Assembly (NCBI RefSeq): GCF_024343615.1
Contig: NZ_RJUB01000162.1
Location: 124,001 to 188,000, forward strand
Length of the DNA: 64,000 nt
Direction: 5' to 3'
Source of the DNA: Ferruginibacter sp. HRS2-29
GTDB lineage: Bacteria; Bacteroidota; Bacteroidia; Chitinophagales; Chitinophagaceae
The notes beneath the pieces were generated by a model, which was given only the letters and a program-made list of their open reading frames with translations, did not search any database and had not been told where the DNA came from. Positions 51,146-58,818 of the stretch are shown here, in pieces. The first letter of the stretch is position 1. Each line of letters starts with the position of its first letter. Made by a program: the position numbers and the translations under genes.

Positions 51146-53182
51146 TTATTTAGTGAAGGTGTACAGCAAAACGCCGTGTGCCGGTACTTTCACCGGGAGC
51201 TGGCCGGTTTTTGTTTCGATCGTTGCAATATCTTTCTGGCGCCAGAGGTCTCTCACTTTTTGTTTGCCACTGATGCCTAACTGGCCAAAATCTTTATAAT
51301 TCATGTCTACAGGCTCCTGTCCGAAATTGCAAAAGCCCACGGCTTTGCTGCCATCTTCGAGTTCTTTTACATAAATGTGGAGTTCGCCGATGGTTTGCAG
51401 GCATACAGCCTGTTTACCCAACGCATCCTGGTTGACAGCGATCACTTCGTCATTGGTTAACAGATTGAGTGTAAAAGGATCCAGTTTTTCCATATCACAA
51501 CCGATGAGCAGTGGTGCGGAAAAAAGGCTCCAGAGGCTGAAATGGAGGTATTGCTCATCGGGCCTTAATTTGCTGGGATGCGGGTTGCCCCATCCTACAG
51601 TGCCCAGTACCAGCATGTCGGGATCGTTGAAGTTGCCGGGCGTGGCCCATGGTGCAGCTTTGTCCTGTGCAAGGGCAATGTTTTTTACACTTGCCCAGGT
51701 ATCTGTGATGTCGTTGGTGGTGCGCCATGACTGGCCTTTGGCAGAGTCGCCCCATTTCCAAACATCCGACATTCCATACTGGCAGAGGCTGAAAACGATG
51801 TCGCGGTTTTGTTGTTGCAGGTAAGTTCCCATCAGCATGAATGGTTTAACGGCGGTATTGATGTTATCACCCCCCTGGAAAGATAATGAGCGGACTTTAT
51901 AAGGATCGTTATCTGGCAGGCCGTTGAGCACGCCGCCGTAACTGCACCAGTCGTATTTAAGATAATCAAATCCCCATTTGGCATAACTCTCAGCATCTTG
52001 TTTTTCGTACCCGTAACTGCCTGCGCAGCCGCCACAGGTCCAGGGGCCGGGACTGGAATATAGCCCGATCTTTAAGCCGAGGCCGTGTACATAACCGGCC
52101 AACGCAGCCATATTGCCAAACCTGGCATTGGGGTTAATATTGCCGGCGGCATCACGCAATGGGCCACGTAAGGTAGAGTCTTTGGAATCGCGGTGGTTTT
52201 GCCAGAAATCATCTATGTTGATGTAGTTCCATCCATGATTGATGAGGCCGCTTTTTACCATCGCATCCGCGGCACGTTTTACTTTATCTGCCGACACTTC
52301 GCCTGCAAAACAATTCCAGCTGTTCCATCCCATTACGGGCGTGAGAGCGATGCGGTCGCCACAGGCAATCCGCAATTTTTTTTCTGCGTTACCTTTGGCA
52401 TTTGTTGCGCCAAGGGTAACGATGTAGGTTCCTGCTTTTTCCAGCCTGCCGGTAATGAGCCCGGTCGCAGGATCGATGCTAAGGCCGGTTGGCAACGCGT
52501 TGGCATAAAAGGTCATAGGCCTGCTGCCGGTGGCCGGCACAAGGAATCGAAATGGTGAGCCGGGCCGGACTCCAAAAACTCCGGCGCTGTTGATCCTCGG
52601 CGTAGCAGGTGCTTCCGGCGTGAGGATGTAAGGCTCTTTGGCGATGGGATTGGTGGTGACTAATATTGCCCCGGCAAGCGTTTCAAATTTAGCATCTGCC
52701 CAATCGGCATGATCGTAATAGTTTCCGTTGCCACCATCGGTTACCACGAGTTCTATTTTTTGTACACCCGTAAGTGGTACGGAGCAAAACTTCGGCGCAT
52801 CACCCAGTTTCATGATGCCGCTTGACCAGAGTTTTTTACCATCGCCGTTTATAATGAATTCTACCGCAGGTTGCTGGTCTTTTATTTCATCGTCGATGCC
52901 GACCTGCGCAGAGAATAATGTTGCTTTGCCATCCAGTTTGATGGCCAGGAAGCTTTCGGCATGTGTTCCAAACCCGCGGTCGAAGGTTTTGCCGCCGATG
53001 CTTAAACGTTTGCCATCAATGGATTTGTTTTTACCCGGTGTGCCATAACCCTGCGTTGCAGCGGAGAGGTCCAGCTGGTCGAGCCAGACGGTTTGAGCAG
53101 ATAATGATGTTGTAGCCGCAATGTTCAGTAACAGGATCGTTACTGTCGCATGGAGTATGTTGTTTTTTATTTTCTTCATCAT
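51146..53182 (-). CDS. GH27 alpha-galactosidase with NPCBM and Ig-like domains
   Basis: About 678 residues from ATG 53182; an ATG nine codons upstream (53209) is possible but gives an overlong signal n-region. Counting from 53209, the order is: signal ending SLSAQ; NPCBM domain (about 41-177, SIDGKRLSIGGKTFDRGFGTHAES-like); a putative Ig domain (about 200-283, LPTGLSIDPATGLITGRL); the GH27 barrel with PVMGWNSWNCFAGEV, NIDDFW and the nucleophile Asp420 in YLKYDWCSYGG; and a C-terminal sandwich. The Asp-Asp of NIDDFW fits alpha-galactosidases rather than the arabinopyranosidase variants known in the family. It likely trims galactosyl ends of side chains. Confidence 0.94.
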   Translation of the reverse strand: MMKKIKNNILHATVTILLLNIAATTSLSAQTVWLDQLDLSAATQGYGTPGKNKSIDGKRLSIGGKTFDRGFGTHAESFLAIKLDGKATLFSAQVGIDDEIKDQQPAVEFIINGDGKKLWSSGIMKLGDAPKFCSVPLTGVQKIELVVTDGGNGNYYDHADWADAKFETLAGAILVTTNPIAKEPYILTPEAPATPRINSAGVFGVRPGSPFRFLVPATGSRPMTFYANALPTGLSIDPATGLITGRLEKAGTYIVTLGATNAKGNAEKKLRIACGDRIALTPVMGWNSWNCFAGEVSADKVKRAADAMVKSGLINHGWNYINIDDFWQNHRDSKDSTLRGPLRDAAGNINPNARFGNMAALAGYVHGLGLKIGLYSSPGPWTCGGCAGSYGYEKQDAESYAKWGFDYLKYDWCSYGGVLNGLPDNDPYKVRSLSFQGGDNINTAVKPFMLMGTYLQQQNRDIVFSLCQYGMSDVWKWGDSAKGQSWRTTNDITDTWASVKNIALAQDKAAPWATPGNFNDPDMLVLGTVGWGNPHPSKLRPDEQYLHFSLWSLFSAPLLIGCDMEKLDPFTLNLLTNDEVIAVNQDALGKQAVCLQTIGELHIYVKELEDGSKAVGFCNFGQEPVDMNYKDFGQLGISGKQKVRDLWRQKDIATIETKTGQLPVKVPAHGVLLYTFTK

Positions 53183-53221
53183 TGCCTGAAAACTTTTAAA
53201 AAAATGCATTGGTAAATTTGA

Positions 53222-54559
53222 TCACTTAAACTGCCACCAATCAAAGTTGAACATATTGTGATTGCTGCCTTTGAAAACGAAATAAATGTCGTGCACGCCT
53301 TTTATCTTTTTCAATGAACATGATTGCATACTACCACCGGCGGGCGTTACAGAGAGTGTTCCCAGCAGCATTCCATCTTTGCTATCCGCATGAATTTCTA
53401 TGGTACCCCCTTTGATATCAGAAACGGAGACACTGAATTTTTTTGCCCCTTTCCTAAAATCTGCACTGCGCACTTTTATGTAGTCGTTGTTGCTGATATC
53501 TGTTACAAAAATGCCGCTGGCGCCGACACTGTCTTTAGCGGTTTCAATACCTTCTTCCCAGGCAATGGTTTCGGCTTCCTGCCGGATGAACGGATTTAAA
53601 AAACTGACAGGCCTGACGCCTTCTGTTGTGTTGGTTATCCGCGGGATGCTGCCATCTGCATGGTAAGTAAATTCCTCTACGCAAACAGAGCGGTTAAACC
53701 CGCCACCACCGGGCAATGCGCCATTGTGGTAAAAAAGGTAAGACCTTCCTTTGTAATCTATGATGCCCGGATGATTGGTGAATGCGCCGCCCTTTTTTAT
53801 TACGGGCATAATGGTATCGCGGTAGGTCCATGGGCCGGTCGCAGTGGGGCCGGTAGAATAGGCGAGGTGCTCGGGCACGCCACCGGCAGGGTAGGCGAGG
53901 TAATACAGTTTTTTACGTTTGTATATCCACGGGCCTTCTTCATATTCGCTGGGCCTCTTGTCTGCATCCTTCATTCGTTTACTAAAACCTGTTTCATTCA
54001 AAGGCACGCTGATCACATCACCTGAATAAGATATCATGTCTTCATTTAGTTTTACATATTTTAAATACGGATTGCCCCAATATAAATAAGCCTGGCTGTC
54101 ATCATCTATAAACACACCCGGATCTATATCGCCGTTGCCGCTGTGCACGAGGGGTTTACCCAAAGCATCTGTAAAAGGGCCGTAGGGACTGGTAGAAATG
54201 GCCACACCAATGGACATGCCCATCGTTGAATGGTTCATCGGTACATACCAGTAAAATTTATCATTGCGGTAAATGGCCTGTCCGGCCCACGCATCTTTTT
54301 TTGCCCAGCTAAAATCTTTGAGAGAAAGAACCGCACCGCGGTCCGTCCAGTTTACCATATCGGTGGTGGTGTAACAATGCCAGTCTTTCATGGTAAACCA
54401 GGTGGAGGCATCTTCATCGTGGCCGGTATATAAATAAACGGTGTCGTTGTGCACCAGGGGTGCGGGATCTGCCGTGTAAATGGTTTGTATGATTGGGTTT
54501 TGGGCAATGCACAAAAAATATCCCATGGTGGCAATCGCTGTCAGTATTTTTTTTCTCAT
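53222..54559 (-). CDS. GH43-CBM6 arabinoxylan arabinofuranosidase-like enzyme, paralog of the 49721 gene
   Basis: 445 residues; signal ending FLCIAQ. The GH43 catalytic residues are Asp in YTADPAPLVHND, Asp in DIDPGVFIDDDSQAYLYWGNP and Glu in YEEGPWIYKRKKLYYLAY. A CBM6 occupies about 318-445 (RQEAETIAWEEGIETAK, ending HNMFNFDWWQF). The start after the signal, QNPIIQTIYTADPAPLV, is nearly the same as in the gene at 49721, so the two arose by duplication. They differ in the loops after the propeller start (GHDEDASTWFTMKDW against SHDEDDAFGFKMKDW), which may change side-chain preference. Confidence 0.93.
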   Translation of the reverse strand: MRKKILTAIATMGYFLCIAQNPIIQTIYTADPAPLVHNDTVYLYTGHDEDASTWFTMKDWHCYTTTDMVNWTDRGAVLSLKDFSWAKKDAWAGQAIYRNDKFYWYVPMNHSTMGMSIGVAISTSPYGPFTDALGKPLVHSGNGDIDPGVFIDDDSQAYLYWGNPYLKYVKLNEDMISYSGDVISVPLNETGFSKRMKDADKRPSEYEEGPWIYKRKKLYYLAYPAGGVPEHLAYSTGPTATGPWTYRDTIMPVIKKGGAFTNHPGIIDYKGRSYLFYHNGALPGGGGFNRSVCVEEFTYHADGSIPRITNTTEGVRPVSFLNPFIRQEAETIAWEEGIETAKDSVGASGIFVTDISNNDYIKVRSADFRKGAKKFSVSVSDIKGGTIEIHADSKDGMLLGTLSVTPAGGSMQSCSLKKIKGVHDIYFVFKGSNHNMFNFDWWQFK

Positions 54560-54592
54560 TTCATAACTTTAAAATCTCTTTTGATAATATTG

Positions 54593-55447
54593 CTATTTTG
54601 TTTCATTCATTTTTACTCCCAGTAATGCAAGCATTTGTGCTGCATATCTTTTTCCCAGAATCCTGTATCCTTCGGCGGAAAAATGTAATCCATCAGGAAC
54701 AGCGGGACAATCTGCAGAGGAGATCACATGTGCAGTCGGGATCGTTTTTGGCAATGTTGCAATGATGGCATTCATGCTGGCACATTTACCGCCCTGGGGG
54801 GCGCCTACCATTTCGCCGGCGAGCAGCGGAACGTTGCCGGCTTTCAGGTGGAGGTCATTCAAGAGGTTGTTGTAGACTTTATTCAGTTTCGATGGCCAGG
54901 TACTATCTCCTGTATTTGATTCCCCCTGGTGCAATAAAATTCCTTTTATCACGCCATCTTTCTGGGCAATTTTTGCCATTTCTACCAGCCTCGCATAAGG
55001 ATTTCCGTCGTAGGCGTTTATCATACCAATCATCCAATTGGGGGCAGTGGCTACGTAAGATTGATAATTGTCTTTGTCGAACAATTCAATTTTACAGCCA
55101 CCCACGGCTACATTGATCACACCTACTCTTACATCGGCAGGCAGATTTTCTATCAGTGTCCTGCCGAAATAATCGGCAGGTGTGAGGCCGGTTTTACACC
55201 TGCTCAGTGGCGGAACGGCGGTGTACCATTTGCCTTTGGTCCTTTGCAGATCGGGACAATCTACCGCTTCCAATACCCGGAAGCGGGGATCTACATTGAC
55301 GGTATCCTGTGCTTCAATTTTTGCACTGCCTTCCATATTGGACTGGCCGAAGCAGAGAAAAATGTAAAATTTTTTATCCTGTGCAACGGATGTATAACCT
55401 GTAAGGACCAGCACGAAAAATATCATGCATTTAAATACTTTTTTCAT
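54593..55447 (-). CDS. CE6-type acetylxylan esterase (SGNH/SASA fold)
   Basis: 284 residues; signal ending YTSVAQ. Ser36 in FLCFGQSNMEG is the nucleophile, and Asp252 with His255 in VPDGLHFSAEGY complete the triad. GVINVAVGGCKIELFDKD and LLHQGESNTGDSTWP are the oxyanion and block motifs of the family. Members deacetylate xylan or sialic acid; in this operon acetylxylan is the clear choice. It is the only esterase seen in the window. There is no feruloyl esterase, so ferulate-linked arabinose would need an enzyme encoded elsewhere. Confidence 0.9.
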   Translation of the reverse strand: MKKVFKCMIFFVLVLTGYTSVAQDKKFYIFLCFGQSNMEGSAKIEAQDTVNVDPRFRVLEAVDCPDLQRTKGKWYTAVPPLSRCKTGLTPADYFGRTLIENLPADVRVGVINVAVGGCKIELFDKDNYQSYVATAPNWMIGMINAYDGNPYARLVEMAKIAQKDGVIKGILLHQGESNTGDSTWPSKLNKVYNNLLNDLHLKAGNVPLLAGEMVGAPQGGKCASMNAIIATLPKTIPTAHVISSADCPAVPDGLHFSAEGYRILGKRYAAQMLALLGVKMNETK

Positions 55448-55494
55448 AACGCTGTTTTAAAAATGTTTGTTTTAATGATCGTTGAAATATGTTT

Positions 55495-56649
55495 TTAGTA
55501 GGTGATGATCTGTTCCGTCCAGCTGGCTGGCTTTATGTAAAAACGGCCGTCTTTAAAATAGACCGGTTCATACCCCATCTGTGGCGTGAGTTCCCAGGGC
55601 TGAAAGGTCTGGCTGTACGGGTACGGCCTTTTTTCATACATAAAATAATGACAGGAGCTCCAGAGTTGCCCGTCGGGGCCTGTGAATAGCGCATTGTGTC
55701 CTGTTTCCTGGTAGGGATCCTCCGTGTCCTGGAATTTTAAATGGCTGTAACCCCCGCCTGCAGCAAGTTCCGGGCGATAGCCTTTTTTTCTGGTGCCAAA
55801 GATGGGTTCGGGAGAAACAAGTTCCCATGGGCCCATGGGATTTTTGGATTTTAATAAACCAACTTCGTATCCTCTTGTCCAGGTGGAGAAGAACATGAAA
55901 TATGTTCCTTCTTTTTTTATCACAAAAGGCCCTTCGATACCGCCGGCCATCCATTCGGGCCAGCCGGGTTGTTTTTTATCTAAAAATTTCAGGATCGGTG
56001 TGGTTAATTTTCCTGTTGCCAGATCGATCTTCGCCTGGAACAGCCCATTGCCACTGCAATAGAGATAGGTTTGCCCGTCTTCATCTTCAAACAAAGTGGC
56101 ATCGTTGTTATATTGCGGGGTAAGCGGGCCGTTGACCAGCTGGTATGGCCCCGTCACTTTATCTGAAGAAAACAACCACACACTGTGCGTGCTCATGCCC
56201 TTGGGATCAGCTTCGGTTACTTTGCCGCTATTGACGGTGAGGTAATATTTATTTTTGATGAAATGGATCTCGGGTGCCCAAAAGCGCCCGTTGTATGGGC
56301 AATCGGGTGGGAGCTTGCTGGCATCGATGAGCCAGTCGATCTGTTTCCAGTGGATCAGGTCATCCGATTCAAGCATGCGTACACCCGGGTTGTGGCCTGT
56401 CCATACCGGATTGGAGGTGCCGGTGCAATACCATTTGTTGCCTACTTTGATAATAAAATGATCCCGCATAGAAATAGCGGTATCCCTGGTGATGGGATTA
56501 GTGTAGCGGAATTCGTGGGTTGTTGCTGTGTCTTTTTTTACAGGTGTTTTGTAAACAGCCTGCGCCGTTGTCTGGGTGAAACCCTTCATAACAACGAGCG
56601 ATAACAGTGCCACAAAAATTTTCGTTTGATATTTTATCGTATAATTCAT
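55495..56649 (-). CDS. GH43 glycosidase, single-domain exported form
   Basis: 384 residues; signal ending FTQTTAQ. The propeller follows an N-terminal linker (VYKTPVKKDTATTHEFRYTNP). The base Asp is in SMRDHFIIKVGNKWYCTGTSN, where the usual DP motif is replaced by RDH; the second Asp is in NNDATLFEDEDGQTYLY and the acid Glu in GIEGPFVIKKEGTYFMFF. There is no CBM or C2 domain. It belongs to a GH43 subgroup with less well-known activity. Its start codon shares one base with the GH67 stop, so translation is coupled to GH67. That suggests joint action on glucuronoarabinoxylan oligosaccharides (inference). Confidence 0.9.
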   Translation of the reverse strand: MNYTIKYQTKIFVALLSLVVMKGFTQTTAQAVYKTPVKKDTATTHEFRYTNPITRDTAISMRDHFIIKVGNKWYCTGTSNPVWTGHNPGVRMLESDDLIHWKQIDWLIDASKLPPDCPYNGRFWAPEIHFIKNKYYLTVNSGKVTEADPKGMSTHSVWLFSSDKVTGPYQLVNGPLTPQYNNDATLFEDEDGQTYLYCSGNGLFQAKIDLATGKLTTPILKFLDKKQPGWPEWMAGGIEGPFVIKKEGTYFMFFSTWTRGYEVGLLKSKNPMGPWELVSPEPIFGTRKKGYRPELAAGGGYSHLKFQDTEDPYQETGHNALFTGPDGQLWSSCHYFMYEKRPYPYSQTFQPWELTPQMGYEPVYFKDGRFYIKPASWTEQIITY

Positions 56650-58799
56650 TATCTCATTTTATTCCTCACAGGTAGGAGAGGTTGGTTGTCGTTCACCCTC
56701 AGCATATCCGAAGCCTGTAAAAATTTAAGGTCGTATACCGGCCTTTCCAATTCTGCCGGAATGGGCATCTTACTGAATGTTTGAAAATATAAAAGGCAAC
56801 CGTCTTTCCATACCTGTGCATCTTTTTCCTGCCTTTTCAACCTGCGTTGTACTTCTGTGAACATATCCTGATCCACATACCCTTCTGCCGCATCCCAGGT
56901 TTTTTGGAATTGCCTAACCTGCATCACGCCATCGTTGTAATGATAGCATAACTCGTCCCAGAATGTTTTCCCGCTTTTCATCTTATGATCCCAGCTTACA
57001 TGATGGAACCACAACAGGTATATTTCAGGGCAGGTGTTGATGTCGTTAAATGTAGAAGCAAGTGGTTCATGGTATTGTTCAACTGCATCGGTACCTGTTT
57101 TTGTCCTGTTGAAACCAATGCCATCCGCTGCTGCCTGGTGATAGTAAGGCGGTGTCCAGTCTGCCCGCACTCTTTTTGGCGCATCCCATGGGCCGGGGCC
57201 AAAATGATGATTGCCCGCAAAAATATGGTGCAGCCCCAATGGCATCGAATAGTTCACTGCGGCCTCGCGGCTTTCCATCATTATCTGTTTTACCGGTAGT
57301 AAAAAGTTGCGTTCCCATTCGCTTACCGCCAGCGGATTGTCTTTGTTAGAAATTGAATTTGAAAACGACAACTGTATCCATTCGTTGGCTATCTGCCCGC
57401 TGGTGAGTGTATTGTTCCAGGCAAGCCTGCCAAACGCATACCAGTTGGATTGTGCAAACGGATGGCCGCACCAGTTGGTATCCAGTCCCACATTGGCCAC
57501 ACCTGCTATGGCCGTGTTGGCCTGGTTAAAAATGCTTCCATCGGTACAACGGCCCACGGTGCTTCCTTTTCCTTCCTGGTAGGTATCGCTTTTTAAAAAT
57601 TCTTCCCATAAAGTGGAAAGGAAAACGAGATGTTCGGAATGGCCGAGATACTCCTGCGTTATCTGCACTTCGGGCATCACGGTTGTTTTTTTCATCGCGC
57701 CAAAAAGTGCGCTGAAAGGTTCCCTTGGCTGAAAATCCACCGGGCCATTTTTAACCTGTATAATTACATTGTCACGGAATTTACCATCCAGCGGCATGAA
57801 CTCGTTGTAGGCTTGTTTGGCCCTGTCTTTATCGGTCGGACTGTACACAAATGCACGCCACATAATGATACCTTTATAAGGTTTCACAATGTCGGCCAGC
57901 ATGTTTGCCCCGTTCGCATGGGTGCGGCCGAAATCCTGCGGACCGGGTTGTCCTTCGCTGTTGGCCTTTACTAAAAAGCCGCCGAAGTCGGGAACAACTG
58001 TGTATATCTCTTTCACTTTGTCTTTCCACCATTGTATCACTGCAGGATCCAGCGGATCAGAATTTTTGAGGCCACCAAGCCTGGCAGGGGAGGAGAAGTT
58101 GATGGACAGATAAGACCGGATACCATAAGTGCGCAACACATCTGCAATGGCTTTGAGGCGCTGAAGATTTTCTGCATTCAATATTTGCGGAGATGCGTTC
58201 ACATTGTTCAATACACTTCCATTGATGCCGATAGATGCATTGGCCCTTGCATATTCCATCCACAATTTTTTATCCGCATCGGTAACGGTGGTATTTTTAT
58301 CTCCTTTCCAGAAAATAGATAAACCGGAATACCCCCTTTCAATACTTCCATCAAGATTGTCCCAGTGGTTTAAAATGCGTTGCTGGTAAGAAGGGTTAAC
58401 TACTTCACCATTTTGAACCGGCTGGCCTGTTTGCTGCCTCCTTAAAATTTCATATACGCCGTATAATACGCCCCATTCATCGCCGGCCTGCACGCCATTT
58501 TCAGAGAGGATGAACCCACCGGTTTTCAGCGCTTTATCTTTTTTCAACGTTAAGGTAAAACTGGCGCCGGATCTTCCCGTCCATCCGCGGTTGAGTTCCT
58601 GGATGGCCAGGTTGATGGCTGCGGTCTTTTTTCCCGCAATGATATTTACAGGAAGCGCCTTTACATTTTTCAGCCAGAGATCATGGCCGTTATCTGCGTG
58701 TGAGGCAGCGGGCAGGTAAAATAGGATGCACAGCAAAAAAAGCTTTTTCACGCTGCTGAAGTTTATGGCTTTCAAAATATTTATACGCTTATTTTTCAT
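56649..58799 (-). CDS. GH67 alpha-glucuronidase
   Basis: 716 residues, full family length. The signal region is long (MKNKRINILKAINFSSVKK before the hydrophobic core; cut near ASHA). Family features are GHDLWL at the mature start, DEWGVLYGVYEILRRQQTG, RILNHWDNLDGSIERGYSGLSIFW, and Glu282 in FLVKANSEGQPGPQ, the position of the general acid in Cellvibrio GlcA67A. PEVQITQEYLGHSEHLVFLSTLWEE and HHFGPGPW follow. GH67 removes (4-O-methyl)glucuronate from the non-reducing end of xylo-oligosaccharides, complementing the GH115 at 15323. The upstream GH3 stop is 19 bp away. Confidence 0.97.
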   Translation of the reverse strand: MKNKRINILKAINFSSVKKLFLLCILFYLPAASHADNGHDLWLKNVKALPVNIIAGKKTAAINLAIQELNRGWTGRSGASFTLTLKKDKALKTGGFILSENGVQAGDEWGVLYGVYEILRRQQTGQPVQNGEVVNPSYQQRILNHWDNLDGSIERGYSGLSIFWKGDKNTTVTDADKKLWMEYARANASIGINGSVLNNVNASPQILNAENLQRLKAIADVLRTYGIRSYLSINFSSPARLGGLKNSDPLDPAVIQWWKDKVKEIYTVVPDFGGFLVKANSEGQPGPQDFGRTHANGANMLADIVKPYKGIIMWRAFVYSPTDKDRAKQAYNEFMPLDGKFRDNVIIQVKNGPVDFQPREPFSALFGAMKKTTVMPEVQITQEYLGHSEHLVFLSTLWEEFLKSDTYQEGKGSTVGRCTDGSIFNQANTAIAGVANVGLDTNWCGHPFAQSNWYAFGRLAWNNTLTSGQIANEWIQLSFSNSISNKDNPLAVSEWERNFLLPVKQIMMESREAAVNYSMPLGLHHIFAGNHHFGPGPWDAPKRVRADWTPPYYHQAAADGIGFNRTKTGTDAVEQYHEPLASTFNDINTCPEIYLLWFHHVSWDHKMKSGKTFWDELCYHYNDGVMQVRQFQKTWDAAEGYVDQDMFTEVQRRLKRQEKDAQVWKDGCLLYFQTFSKMPIPAELERPVYDLKFLQASDMLRVNDNQPLLPVRNKMR

Positions 58800-58818
58800 G
58801 GTAGATATTTTACCGGTT

